This document shows, piece after piece, positions 7,605-16,357 of a stretch of DNA of 64,000 nucleotides (positions are counted from its first letter, which is position 1; each line of letters starts with the position of its first letter). Under the pieces are notes generated by a model. It worked only from the letters and a program-made list of their open reading frames with translations. It was not told the origin of the DNA and ran no database searches. The position numbers were made by a program, and so were the translations under genes. This stretch comes from Nostocales cyanobacterium HT-58-2. Its GTDB lineage: Bacteria > Cyanobacteriota > Cyanobacteriia > Cyanobacteriales > Nostocaceae. The stretch spans positions 496,001-560,000 of the forward strand of contig CP019636.1 of assembly GCA_002163975.1 (NCBI GenBank). Direction: 5' to 3'.

Positions 7605-9060
7605 CGCTAAAAACTCCTCCTGTAATCGTCTGGGCTAATTCGGCACTAATCTGTCGTAAATTCATCCCCGCCGCTTGCACAATATCCTGGCGATGCAAAA
7701 AATCTCGGAAACTTTCGTGATAAAACCTGTAACGCGGTGGTTGATGATTTTCCTGCTTCTGCAAAAATTGCGCCCACCCATCAAGAACTTCCTGTACAGT
7801 TAACTCATTCTGTTTGGAATATTTGGCAATCACTTCACGGGAAGCAGCGCTACCTAGCGCACAGATAACATAGACAATCTTGATTTTATTTTTTGGTAAA
7901 GGTTTGGTTGTCATGCCCATGAGTTGCCAGTGGTTTTCATAATATCCTTGTAAACCTACAGGTAATTCATCCAGAGGTTTATTTTCGTAAAAACCTTCAG
8001 CAATTGCTGGCAAAACCCAGCGCAAATACATAAAATTATTTTCACTTTTTGTGGCTACTTCTTCCACAAAATCACCAGTAGAAACATGATTTTGCTTTTG
8101 AATCCACAGACTTAAACCCTCTTTATATTTTCCATGATCGAGCAATAGCGAAATATACTCTTTCACATCCTGGCTACTCCTTTCGGGGTAGTTTCTTAAA
8201 TCTAATTCCTTAGTGGGAACGCTGGGTGAAACATTCAACCTTTTCTCATTTTGGTTATAAGGTCGTCTTGTCAGCAGAAAGTAAATTTTTTCTGGAAGAA
8301 TAGTAGGCAAATATAGAAGGTTTCCGGTCGATTCTTGGTCAACTTCATCCAGTGCATCAACAACAATTACCAAGCGTTTACCTGCAGTAATTTTTTTGCT
8401 AGCTTTGGTCAACAAACTTGATAAATCAGCATCTGCTGCATCCTGTAACTGGTAACGACTCATCAATTGTTCGCAAATTTTTTTCAGGAACAATTCCGGG
8501 CGATTTATCCCCTCAGCGCGAATATTGAAAAAGCAAATCGCTGCTGGATTGTCTAGTACGTACTTAGCGGCGATCGCAGTTTTCCCCATTCCTGCATCAC
8601 CCACGACAGTAAAGTAGCCATTGGGATTGTTGGTGAAGAACTCTTCAATAGCACCAAAGACAAATTTTCTACCACAAAATGACTCTGTTCTGTCTTTGAT
8701 TAATCGCTCAAATTCTATTGGATATGATAATGAATTATATCCTGGTTGATTATCAACTATTTGACCATTACGCTGAGAATACTTCTTTTTTAGATATTCA
8801 TCGTGAAGAACTTTTAGCTTACCTGCACCAATTTGCTGTGCAAGCTGCGGACAAGTAGATTTAAATTTTTCGTAAATTCCTGCTAGCCTACTTTTCACCG
8901 TAGGTTCTGCGATACATAATTCTGTTACAAGCTGCTTTTGATTTCTTTGCTCATTGAGTTTAGGGAATGCCGCTAATAAAGTTTCTTCTTGGTCACTGGA
9001 TAATCCATGTATACCAGCTTCTTTCTTGAGAAAATCTTCCCATTCCATATTTTTAAACAT
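7597..9060 (-). CDS. STAND NTPase with N-terminal HTH-like domain and NACHT module
   Basis: A 487-residue protein. Residues 1-95 (MEWEDFLKKEAGIHGLS, then a helix-turn-helix-like TELCIAEPTVKSRLAGIYEK) resemble the N-terminal HTH domain found before NACHT or NB-ARC modules in many cyanobacterial conflict proteins. The NACHT module follows: Walker A GDAGMGKTA, Walker B RLVIVVDALDEVD, arginine-rich FLLTRRPYN, and a C-terminal winged-helix segment with FYHESFRDFLHRQDIVQAAG. The C-terminal sensor repeats seen in full-length relatives are absent but are encoded by the next gene, which starts inside its last codons. No ribosome-binding site is obvious before ATG 9058-9060, and the second Met (codon 5) is an equally good start because relatives often begin with a Met-x-Trp-Glu motif. 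Likely a threat or stress switch (family knowledge plus inference). Confidence 0.85.
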   Translation of the reverse strand: MFKNMEWEDFLKKEAGIHGLSSDQEETLLAAFPKLNEQRNQKQLVTELCIAEPTVKSRLAGIYEKFKSTCPQLAQQIGAGKLKVLHDEYLKKKYSQRNGQIVDNQPGYNSLSYPIEFERLIKDRTESFCGRKFVFGAIEEFFTNNPNGYFTVVGDAGMGKTAIAAKYVLDNPAAICFFNIRAEGINRPELFLKKICEQLMSRYQLQDAADADLSSLLTKASKKITAGKRLVIVVDALDEVDQESTGNLLYLPTILPEKIYFLLTRRPYNQNEKRLNVSPSVPTKELDLRNYPERSSQDVKEYISLLLDHGKYKEGLSLWIQKQNHVSTGDFVEEVATKSENNFMYLRWVLPAIAEGFYENKPLDELPVGLQGYYENHWQLMGMTTKPLPKNKIKIVYVICALGSAASREVIAKYSKQNELTVQEVLDGWAQFLQKQENHQPPRYRFYHESFRDFLHRQDIVQAAGMNLRQISAELAQTITGGVFSDG

Positions 9061-9146
9061 ACATAATAGTTGTATAAACTTTTATTTAAAATTATAAATA
9101 AGATATTACTAAAAAGCTATAAAAGAATTTCTTTTTAGACTTTTTT

Positions 9147-9200
9147 TATACTTGGCTTATACTTCTGTTATACATACTTCTCTTATACATAGATTTATAC
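9147..9200. promoter_or_regulatory. Phased TATAC direct-repeat array in divergent promoter
   Basis: Five copies of TATAC start at 9147, 9158, 9169, 9184 and 9196, with spacings of 11, 11, 15 and 12 bp, so most lie on one face of the helix. Four are preceded by T, giving TTATAC. The array sits between the divergent STAND operon (start 9060) and the TRADD-associated membrane gene (start 9299). An iterated operator for a local regulator is possible, as are overlapping -10 elements; the function is inferred. Confidence 0.4.
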
Positions 9201-9298
9201 CTTGCTGAGACTAAATTCAAGAGAAGTAATGTGAACATGGTGAATATGGAAGACAAATCACAAACAGAAAACAGCAAAACTTACAGGAGTTCTTTGCC

Positions 9299-9607
9299 AT
9301 GTTCAATATTTTCAAAAAACACCAAAATAACGAGCAACCCAATTCCAACCACGCCGAAAATAAAGTAGAACAAAAAATCATTGAAGAATTACTACGCCAA
9401 GCACGTCTCACCTTCAACCTTGCTTTAGTCGTAACCGCAGCATCTGCAATGATGACATTATCTGGCGTGGCGCTTCTCTATTTAAATAAAGTACCAGAAG
9501 CCAGCCTCACCACAGGAGCAGGAATTCTTGCCAGTATTAGCAGCGTTCAGTTTGCTAAAGATGCAAAAGAAGAATTGTGCGAGATGATAGACAAGTTGCC
9601 GGAATAA
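9299..9607 (+). CDS. Small two-helix membrane protein, CyanoTRADDas_TM-like
   Basis: A 102-residue protein. A charged, glutamine-rich N-terminus of about 30 residues is followed by IIEELLRQARLTFNLALVVT, a first hydrophobic helix (about 42-65), a short loop (NKVPEASLTTG), a second hydrophobic helix (about 72-86), and the tail QFAKDAKEELCEMIDKL. This layout matches the cyanobacterial TRADD-N-associated two-TM domain, described from comparative genomics of bacterial death-like and TRADD-N proteins and predicted to be a membrane output of conflict systems. A good AGGAG ribosome-binding site lies 10 nt before the ATG. It diverges from the STAND operon, with which it probably shares control. Pore or membrane-disrupting activity is inference. 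Confidence 0.75.
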   Translation: MFNIFKKHQNNEQPNSNHAENKVEQKIIEELLRQARLTFNLALVVTAASAMMTLSGVALLYLNKVPEASLTTGAGILASISSVQFAKDAKEELCEMIDKLPE

Positions 9608-9723
9608 TCCCAGAAGTTGAATAAGATATGTGATGCGATCGCCTAATAATAACGGCAAAGTAAATACCTTGTGATCGCCTTCGGCAGTGCCTGCGCATGG
9701 CGATCGCCTCTAAAATATTATGT

Positions 9724-10551
9724 ATGCAATCAACTCAAACTCAACTCTTGCGACTTTCGCAAGGACAACTGAACCTACTAGAACGTTGTCCTCGTCAATT
9801 TCAACACACATACCTAGAACAACTCAATTCTCCCGCAGATCCAGAACATGAGGAACGGCAGACTTTAGGAAGTCGCTTTCACTTGCTGATGCAGCAGCGA
9901 GAAATGGGTTTACCCATAGAGACTTTCCTACAAGAGGATGCCCAATTGCAAAGCTGGATGACAGCTTTTGCGAAGGCTGCACCAGAAATTCTAACACCTG
10001 CACCTGGTAGCCAAACTTTTCGTGAAAGTGAACACTACCGAACGCTACAAGTTCAGGACTATTTGCTCACGGTTATATATGATTTATTAATTGCAGACAA
10101 CCAGCAAGCACAAATACTTGACTGGAAAACATATCCTAAACCGCCTCATAAACGCAAGTTAGAACAAAACTGGCAGACACGCCTTTACCTTTACGTCTTG
10201 GCTGAAACCAGCGATTATCTACCGGAAAATATTTCTATGACTTACTGGTTTGTCCAAACTGAAGGTCAGCCTCAAAGTATTCGATTTAACTACAACACCA
10301 TCCAGCATCAACAAACTACAAAGAAACTTAATCAACTTTTAAGTCAATTAACATATTGGACGCAGCGTTACCACAAGGGAGAGCCATTTCCCCAAGAGCA
10401 AGAGGGTAGCCGAGCTTGTGATTACTGTCAGTATACAACGCGATGTAACCGCTCTCCAGCCTCTTCTGAAGCATTATTGACAGCAAAGTCTCCCACAACG
10501 GTAGACACGAAGTTACTGAATCTAGCTAGCATTCAAGAAGTCACTCTGTGA
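9724..10551 (+). CDS. PD-(D/E)XK nuclease superfamily protein with Fe-S type cysteines
   Basis: A 275-residue Cas4/AddB-like nuclease fold protein. Visible elements are an N-terminal cysteine in NLLERCPRQFQHTYL, the helix GSRFHLLMQQRE, the catalytic-type DWKTY (Asp-x-Lys) after a hydrophobic strand, the QxxxYLYVLAE helix (motif IV), and a C-terminal cysteine group CDYCQYTTRC. Together with the first cysteine these four could hold a 4Fe-4S cluster, as in Cas4 and AddB. The start is set at ATG 9724; an upstream in-frame ATG at 9697 would add nine residues with no better ribosome-binding site. No CRISPR array or cas gene is nearby, so a general DNA-repair role is more likely, consistent with recJ being close. 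The exact substrate is unknown. Confidence 0.82.
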   Translation: MQSTQTQLLRLSQGQLNLLERCPRQFQHTYLEQLNSPADPEHEERQTLGSRFHLLMQQREMGLPIETFLQEDAQLQSWMTAFAKAAPEILTPAPGSQTFRESEHYRTLQVQDYLLTVIYDLLIADNQQAQILDWKTYPKPPHKRKLEQNWQTRLYLYVLAETSDYLPENISMTYWFVQTEGQPQSIRFNYNTIQHQQTTKKLNQLLSQLTYWTQRYHKGEPFPQEQEGSRACDYCQYTTRCNRSPASSEALLTAKSPTTVDTKLLNLASIQEVTL

Positions 10552-10590
10552 ATTTGTGAATTGCAGATAACTTCTTGATTATTATTTTTT

Positions 10591-11229
10591 ATGCATTTTG
10601 ATGAAGTTGAAGCGGTGTATGTCCGCGAATTAGGAATAGATGACATAGCTCCCGTTTATCACTTGGGTGAAGAGTTATTTACCAGTGATTTATACCCCTA
10701 TTTATATCGTTGCTGGGATGAGTGGGAGGTGATAGGGCTTTATAACACCGATCCAGAATACTGTCTTGTGGCAGAGGTTGATGAGCAACTGGCAGGATTC
10801 ATTTTAGGAACTATTATTACCAAATCAACCTGGACTTACGGATATATTCTCTGGTTAGGAGTCAGTCCTAAATTTCAGCGTTGCGGCGTGGGAGACAAGC
10901 TGGTTGATAAAGTCATTGCACGCATGATTGAAGATGGGGCGCGTTTTATGCTGGTAGATACTGATCCAGCAAATGGTCCTGCAGTGAAGTTTTTCACGCG
11001 CAAAGGTTTTGGTAATATCCGCCAACATATTTTCTTGTCGATGAATTTAAGCAAGCATGATTATTATGGCAGACTGATTGAATACGAACATCAAAAAGCT
11101 GAAAGAGCGGGTTACAGACGTTCTCGTCCTACGATGCGCCCCCGTAAGTCGGATGGCATTGCAAGTGAAGTCGCCTTGAATTCTTTGGTCAGTGATTCTC
11201 AGACTTTGGATGAAGAAGCGGCAGTTTAA
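10591..11229 (+). CDS. GNAT-family N-acetyltransferase
   Basis: A 212-residue protein with a GNAT core over about residues 10-150. Motif A appears as WLGVSPKFQRCGVGDKLV (the acetyl-CoA pyrophosphate-binding QxxGxG/A region), preceded by the strand AGFILGTII and followed by ARFMLVDTDPANGPAVKFFT, the usual motif B with an Asn and the FYxxxGF-like FFTRKGF. The last ~50 residues are basic then acidic (RAGYRRSRPTMRPRKSDG) and probably disordered. Starts at an ATG 39 bp after the nuclease-like gene, same strand. The substrate cannot be named; the family acetylates small molecules or protein amines. Confidence 0.88.
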   Translation: MHFDEVEAVYVRELGIDDIAPVYHLGEELFTSDLYPYLYRCWDEWEVIGLYNTDPEYCLVAEVDEQLAGFILGTIITKSTWTYGYILWLGVSPKFQRCGVGDKLVDKVIARMIEDGARFMLVDTDPANGPAVKFFTRKGFGNIRQHIFLSMNLSKHDYYGRLIEYEHQKAERAGYRRSRPTMRPRKSDGIASEVALNSLVSDSQTLDEEAAV

Positions 11230-11263
11230 TTTAGTAACTGCCAAAATCATGATTTAGTATTTG

Positions 11264-11410
11264 GAACCACAGATGCACAACGGACACTTGCACGCCAGTC
11301 GCCTGTGGAGGGAAGCCCTCCTGCAGCGCTGGCTCCTCAAGTCGGGACACCCGCCCACAGCAGTGTCCTCCAGATGCACACAGATAATTCATTGTGTTTA
11401 TCTGTGGTTT
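11264..11410. repeat. Structured inverted-repeat element (about 145 bp) between GNAT gene and recJ
   Basis: Nested inverted repeats lie almost symmetrically: ACCACAGAT (11266-11274) with ATCTGTGGT (11400-11408); GGACACT (11282-11288) with AGTGTCC (11362-11368); CTGTGG (11303-11308) with CCACAG (11355-11360); and a tight hairpin GGAGGG-AAG-CCCTCC (11307-11321). The element is GC-richer than its surroundings. It looks like a palindromic dispersed repeat or MITE-like unit that would fold strongly in RNA just upstream of recJ. Confidence 0.6.
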
Positions 11411-11455
11411 CATTTCTTAGAACTCGGTTTGTGTTTATAAATTTCGTGTCTCCAT

Positions 11456-13795
11456 ATGCCAGAACAAAACCAACAGTGGATTCTCGCGACAACTGAACAA
11501 CCCCCAGAATGGTTTCTTCAAGCGGTGAAGCAGTATGCACCAGTTCATGGTGGATCTTTTGCAGCGCAGTTGTTATGGCAACGAGGTATACGCGATGTTT
11601 CACAAATAGAGGCTTTTGTCAATTATAAAGCTTATCAATCCACGAGTCCGTTTGAGTTTGGGCAAGAAATACATTGGGCAGTGGAACGGTTGCAACAAGC
11701 ACGAGACGCTGGTGAAAAAGTTGCCATCTGGGGAGATTTTGACGCTGATGGTATCACTTCTACTGCTGTACTATGGGATGGCTTAGGACAATTTTTTGCC
11801 CAAAACACGCAGCTCATTTATTACATTCCTAATCGCATTACAGAATCCCATGGACTGAACTGTCAAGGAATTGAGAAGTTGGCGAAGCAGGGCTTTGAGT
11901 TAATAGTCACTTGCGATACTGGTAGTACAAATATTAGTGAAATTATTTATGCTAAGCAGCTAGGTGTAGACGTTATAGTCACAGACCATCATACCTTGCC
12001 TCCAGAACGTCCGCCAGTGACAGCAATTATTAACCCCCGCTCTTTACCACAGACACATCCACTCTTTCATCTATCAGGAGTGGCGGTAGCATACAAGTTA
12101 GTGGAAGCTTTGTATCAAACTCTACCAAAAGTCCCTCAACAACTTTTAGAAGATTTGTTGGATTTAGTGGCGGTTGGACTTATTGCTGATTTGGTGCAGT
12201 TGAGTGGAGATTGTCGCTATTTGGCACAATTGGGAATTGGGAAACTACAAGAGGATTTTAAAAAGACACCTCCCCAAAGGCGGCGTCCAGGAGTCGGGCG
12301 ATTGTTGGAATTATGCCAGAAAAGTGGCGATCGCCCCACAGATATTTCCTTCGGTTTGGGTCCCCGAATCAACGCTGTTAGTCGCATTCAAGGTGATGCT
12401 TCTTTTTGTGTAGAATTACTGACAAGTCGCGATCAAAAGCGTGTTCAAGAACTTGCAGAAGTCACAGAATTAGCAAACACTCGCCGCAAATCTTTACAGA
12501 AAGATGTTGCCCAGCAAGTGGCGCAAAAGCTCTCCAAAATGGACTTATCAACCACCAGCATCATCGTTCTGGAAGACCCACAATGGGCTGTTGGTGTCTT
12601 GGGGTTAGTTGCTGGACAAGTCGCACAGGAGACAGGACGACCAACGATTCTTTTGAGTTCCGAGAGGGTAGGTGAACAAGAGAGTGGGGGAAATTCCTCC
12701 CCTCCTCTTGCCCGTGGTTCTGCTCGTTCGGTCAACTCTGTTGATTTATACCAGCTTGTAAAAGACCAAGCACATTTGTTGCATCGATTTGGTGGACATC
12801 CCTATGCAGCAGGATTAAGCCTCCCTGTAGAGAATATTCCATTATTTACACAGGCAATTAACCAAAGGTTGCGTCAATCTTTGGGAGGCGCAACTCTCAC
12901 ACCAACCTTGCAGGCAGATTTGGCTGTCACAGTAGCAGACTTGGGCAAAGAGTTATTTTTGGAACTCAAACTCCTAGAACCTTGTGGAATGGGGAACCCA
13001 GTTCCGAAACTTTTGATTCAAAATTGCTGGTTTGAAAATGCTTGGCATCGCAATCAGCAAGATTGGCAGGGGAAAAAGGTACAGTACATAAAAGCTGAGT
13101 TTGACATTCGGGATGATTCGACAAGAAATCCTTTTCCTGGTGTGTGGTGGGGACACTACAAGGATGAATTACCTCCAGGAAGATGTGATTGCATAGCTGA
13201 ACTAGACTACAATACCTTCAAAAAACGCTATGAAATTCGACTCATAGCCGTCCGTTCCTGTCAAAACTCACAACTGACAACTCACAATTTAGAATTCTTA
13301 CTAGACTGGCGTAACCTCCCTACTCCTTCTCTCGCCTCGTCTCCCACTCCCCTTCTCCTCAAAGAGTGTCCGACCAGTTGGGACAATTTACGGGCTTGGT
13401 TTAAGCGTTCTCTTCACAACCAACAACCTCTGGCGCTGGCTTGGAAAAAACCAGATCCCAAACCACCAGAACAAATTTGGCTCACCCTTGTAGGAATTGC
13501 CAAATACCTGACTCGCACAAATCAGCCCGTGACTCGTGTCCAGTTGTTGGAAAAACTCGGTATAGGAGACCAAGCCTTACTTTTTGGGTTAAGAGCTTTG
13601 AAATATTTAGGTTTCAAAATCACACGCCAAGACCGTTCTTTGGTTTTCACTCAAGATGCAGCCACAGAATCAACTCTTGCAGAGGCTGCTATTTCACAAT
13701 TTTTAGCTGCTGTACGTGAAGAACAGTTTCAGCAACAGTACTTTGCTGATGTCCCTTTATCGACGATTGAGGCGATCGTTCATGTTTCATCATAA
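11456..13795 (+). CDS. recJ: Single-stranded-DNA-specific 5'-3' exonuclease RecJ
   Basis: A 779-residue DHH-family exonuclease that digests single-stranded DNA in recombination and mismatch repair. Metal-binding motifs are clear: IWGDFDADGITSTAVL (motif I), IVTCDTGSTN (motif II), VIVTDHHTLP (DHH, motif III), and GVAVAYKLVEAL after INPR. GLGPRINAVSRI and the DHHA1 motif HLLHRFGGHPYAAGLSL follow. An OB-fold and a cyanobacterial C-terminal extension of about 200 residues complete the protein. A low-complexity stretch (about 402-415, GEQESGGNSSPPLARGS) looks like an in-frame repeat-derived insertion in a loop before the DHHA1 domain. It begins at ATG 11456, shortly after a structured repeat element. 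Confidence 0.96.
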   Translation: MPEQNQQWILATTEQPPEWFLQAVKQYAPVHGGSFAAQLLWQRGIRDVSQIEAFVNYKAYQSTSPFEFGQEIHWAVERLQQARDAGEKVAIWGDFDADGITSTAVLWDGLGQFFAQNTQLIYYIPNRITESHGLNCQGIEKLAKQGFELIVTCDTGSTNISEIIYAKQLGVDVIVTDHHTLPPERPPVTAIINPRSLPQTHPLFHLSGVAVAYKLVEALYQTLPKVPQQLLEDLLDLVAVGLIADLVQLSGDCRYLAQLGIGKLQEDFKKTPPQRRRPGVGRLLELCQKSGDRPTDISFGLGPRINAVSRIQGDASFCVELLTSRDQKRVQELAEVTELANTRRKSLQKDVAQQVAQKLSKMDLSTTSIIVLEDPQWAVGVLGLVAGQVAQETGRPTILLSSERVGEQESGGNSSPPLARGSARSVNSVDLYQLVKDQAHLLHRFGGHPYAAGLSLPVENIPLFTQAINQRLRQSLGGATLTPTLQADLAVTVADLGKELFLELKLLEPCGMGNPVPKLLIQNCWFENAWHRNQQDWQGKKVQYIKAEFDIRDDSTRNPFPGVWWGHYKDELPPGRCDCIAELDYNTFKKRYEIRLIAVRSCQNSQLTTHNLEFLLDWRNLPTPSLASSPTPLLLKECPTSWDNLRAWFKRSLHNQQPLALAWKKPDPKPPEQIWLTLVGIAKYLTRTNQPVTRVQLLEKLGIGDQALLFGLRALKYLGFKITRQDRSLVFTQDAATESTLAEAAISQFLAAVREEQFQQQYFADVPLSTIEAIVHVSS

Positions 13796-13841
13796 ATTTA
13801 TTGTATAAATTTTTTCAATTCTACACTTAAAAGTGGGGTTG

Positions 13842-13873
13842 CCTGTTCCCTGTTGCCCGTTCCCTGTTCCCTC
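13842..13873. repeat. STRR heptanucleotide repeat
   Basis: Four 7-bp units in register (CCTGTTC, CCTGTTG, CCCGTTC, CCTGTTC) plus part of a fifth lie between recJ and the convergent DUF218 gene. Short tandem repeats of this period are common in filamentous cyanobacteria. Confidence 0.85.
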
Positions 13874-13878
13874 TGAAC

Positions 13879-14580
13879 CTACTCCCAAATTCGACCCTGC
13901 CGTTCGCATCTAAAACCCTGACGCTGCCAAGCAGCTATATCCACTTCTACCAATTTCTTAACATCAGAACATTGCGGCTGAATCATCGGACTTAACCCTG
14001 CCCATAACAAGCTACGCGTGACATCAAGCCCTGTTTTCAACCAGGACTCCCGATTTCCAGGGACTCCTTGCTCTTGAACAATTTCTGGTTCTACCCAAAT
14101 ACCATGAACACCAAAAAGAATTTGTGCCATCAATTTTGCTCGCCCCAAGTGTGTCGCGGAAGTAATCAACTTCACCTTGTGTACTCCCCAACGGCGGAGA
14201 ATAGGAATGGAATAGTAAAAATTACCGAAGGTAGAATCTGCACACTTTTCTAACCAAACGTTTTGAATTCTCTGGGGCGCTAACCGCAGAAAAATGAGCC
14301 AAATACAGGGGTCGGGAGAACCCCGAGAAATTAAAATAGGGGTTTGCGGATGTTGTTTTGCCAACTCGGCGACATGAATTTCCCGACGAATACTGCCACC
14401 TAGCACAAAAAAGGCATCCACCTGCTTGGAAGATACAGAAATTAAAGTTATAGTGTTAAAAACAAACCAGCTGAATAATATAAGGCACAGCGCAAAAATT
14501 AGTCTGTGTAAAAATCGCCACTTTCTTCGCAAGACCTGTGACACTGGGCTGGATGCACTGTTGGTAACTTTACGTTTCAT
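13879..14580 (-). CDS. YdcF/DUF218 (ElyC/SanA-like) membrane-anchored protein
   Basis: A 233-residue protein with a basic N-terminus (RKWRFLHR), one membrane helix at about 25-50 (LIFALCLILFSWFVFNTITL), and a DUF218 domain: VDAFFVLGGSIRREIHVAEL, TPILISRGSP, then LITSATHLGRAKLMAQILF. The family includes E. coli SanA and ElyC, linked to envelope integrity and lipid-carrier metabolism; the fold resembles nucleotide-binding Rossmann proteins but no reaction is established for this branch. Convergent with recJ, with only a short STRR repeat between them. Start at ATG 14578-14580. Confidence 0.8.
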   Translation of the reverse strand: MKRKVTNSASSPVSQVLRRKWRFLHRLIFALCLILFSWFVFNTITLISVSSKQVDAFFVLGGSIRREIHVAELAKQHPQTPILISRGSPDPCIWLIFLRLAPQRIQNVWLEKCADSTFGNFYYSIPILRRWGVHKVKLITSATHLGRAKLMAQILFGVHGIWVEPEIVQEQGVPGNRESWLKTGLDVTRSLLWAGLSPMIQPQCSDVKKLVEVDIAAWQRQGFRCERQGRIWE

Positions 14581-14877
14581 GAGTTCATCAATACAAGCTT
14601 TTTTCGTAGAGTCGGCAACATCAGTTGAGTCAGCTCAATGCTATTTTATAAAGTAATATTGGATGCTGACATGGCACTGATGAAAGCGCCACATAGTGGC
14701 AGTAAGCTTGCGGGAGAAGTAAGCTAAAGTTAAGAAGCTAGCTGCAGAGTTTCCAGTATTTTTGCGAAACATCAAGGAAAAATGATGAAGAAAGTATAGT
14801 TGAGAAGAAAAACTGATAAACCCCAATAAAGCCGGATTGCTACACTGTCAACAATACAATTATTCCAGCTAATATAC

Positions 14878-16236
14878 ATGAATCGATCTGCGAAACGTTA
14901 CTCGCCGCTCCAAGTAGCTTTTATTAGCGGAGCTATCGCCTCAACTGCTACATTATCTGCTTTTGGTCCAGTTTGGTGTCGCTCTGTGCGTGCAGCTCTC
15001 CAAGATAGCCCGAAAGCAGTCATAGATAACGTCTGGCAACTAGTGAATCGTGAATACGTTGATGGCTCATTTAACAAACAAGATTGGCTATCTGTTAGGC
15101 AAAGTCTACTAAGCAAAGACTACACTTCCCGTGAAGAAGCATACACTGCTATCCGCCAAGCATTAGAAAGGTTGGGGGACCCTTATACTCGGTTTATGGA
15201 CCCCAAACAGTATGAATCTCTCACCAACCAAACATCTGGGGAAGTCTCTGGAATTGGCATTCGCATGGAATTAAACGAGCAAACGAAGAAGCTCACTGTG
15301 ATCGAAGCCATAGAAAATTCCCCAGCACTCAAAGCAGGGATTAAACCTGGGGATTGGATTGAGGCAATTGATGGCAAACCCACAAGCCTAATGAAAGTGG
15401 AAGATGCGTCAAAGCTCATTCGTGGCAAAGCAGGTACTAAGTTGACTTTGCGGCTAGGAAGGAATGGACAGACTGCTTTTGATGTGAATCTGACACGGGC
15501 AAACATTGAAGTGCCGACAGTGCGTTACGAGTTGAAGCAAGAAGGCGATCGCCGTATTGGCTACATCCGTCTGCGTGAGTTCAGTGCTCATGCTTCAACT
15601 CAGATGCGACGAGCTATCCGCGATTTGAATACCAAGCAAGTCGATGGCTATGTCTTGGATCTGCGTGGCAACCCTGGTGGTTTGTTGCAGGCAAGCATTG
15701 AAATTGCCCGGATGTGGATGGACAATGGTCCAATTGTTAAGACTGTGGACCGTAAGGGAGGAAGTGAAGAACCTCAAGCAAATCACACTGCCCTCACAAA
15801 ACGTCCTTTGGCAGTACTCGTAGATAATAATTCAGCCAGTGCTAGCGAAATCCTCACAGGTGCACTTAAGGACAATAACCGAGCAGTTGTTGTTGGCAGC
15901 CAAACTTTTGGTAAAGCTCTAGTACAGTCGGTTCATGAACTGGCAGATGGTTCTGGGGTAGCTATCACCATAGCCCATTACTACACCCCCAAGGGGACAG
16001 ATATCAACCACAAGGGAATTGCACCAGATATCAAACTCGATCTGACAGAAGCACAACAGCGTCAACTCGCAGCAAATCCAAATCTTGTGGGAACTCAGCG
16101 CGATCCTCAATACGCTCGTGCGCTAGCAGTTCTCTCCAGCAACAACTTTGCTCAACCCACTCAGCAAACACAACCATGGCAACAACAACCAATGAGCAAT
16201 CGCACTAACAATCGTGCTACTGATTTGAAATTTTAG
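14878..16236 (+). CDS. ctpB: C-terminal processing peptidase (S41), CtpB-like
   Basis: A 452-residue serine protease with a Ser/Lys dyad. Order: basic N-terminus with hydrophobic signal-anchor (about 12-32), helical domain with DNVWQLVNREYVDGSFN and RLGDPYTRFMDP, PDZ domain (about 120-205: VIEAIENSPALKAGIKPGD, AIDGKP, IRGKAGT), then the S41 core with GYIRLREFS, LDLRGNPGGLL, the catalytic serine in NNSASASEIL, and the lysine in SQTFGKALVQS. Probably thylakoid-lumenal or periplasmic. CtpA of this family matures the photosystem II D1 protein; the Gln/Pro/Asn-rich tail and sequence style fit the CtpB paralogue, whose substrates are less clear. Confidence 0.9.
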   Translation: MNRSAKRYSPLQVAFISGAIASTATLSAFGPVWCRSVRAALQDSPKAVIDNVWQLVNREYVDGSFNKQDWLSVRQSLLSKDYTSREEAYTAIRQALERLGDPYTRFMDPKQYESLTNQTSGEVSGIGIRMELNEQTKKLTVIEAIENSPALKAGIKPGDWIEAIDGKPTSLMKVEDASKLIRGKAGTKLTLRLGRNGQTAFDVNLTRANIEVPTVRYELKQEGDRRIGYIRLREFSAHASTQMRRAIRDLNTKQVDGYVLDLRGNPGGLLQASIEIARMWMDNGPIVKTVDRKGGSEEPQANHTALTKRPLAVLVDNNSASASEILTGALKDNNRAVVVGSQTFGKALVQSVHELADGSGVAITIAHYYTPKGTDINHKGIAPDIKLDLTEAQQRQLAANPNLVGTQRDPQYARALAVLSSNNFAQPTQQTQPWQQQPMSNRTNNRATDLKF

Positions 16237-16357
16237 GTGTTCTTTCAGATTTTGGATTGGGAATACAAGACAAGGGAGACTGGTTAGTCATTAGTTGTTA
16301 ATTATTAGTAGAACACAACTAACAATTCTCAATCCCTTATCCAAAATCTCACAATAT

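Noticed and set aside
9237..9365. Upstream ATG frame (MVNMEDKSQTENSK) overlapping the start of the small membrane gene
   Set aside because: Different frame, no good ribosome-binding site, and overlaps the real start; a regulatory upstream frame is possible but not supported.
9217..9417. Minus-strand frame overlapping the TRADD-associated gene
   Set aside because: Antisense shadow; Cys- and Phe-rich sequence typical of reversed coding DNA.
14641..14826. Minus-strand 61-residue frame before ctpB
   Set aside because: Hydrophobic by chance in AT-rich DNA; no ribosome-binding site or relatives recalled.
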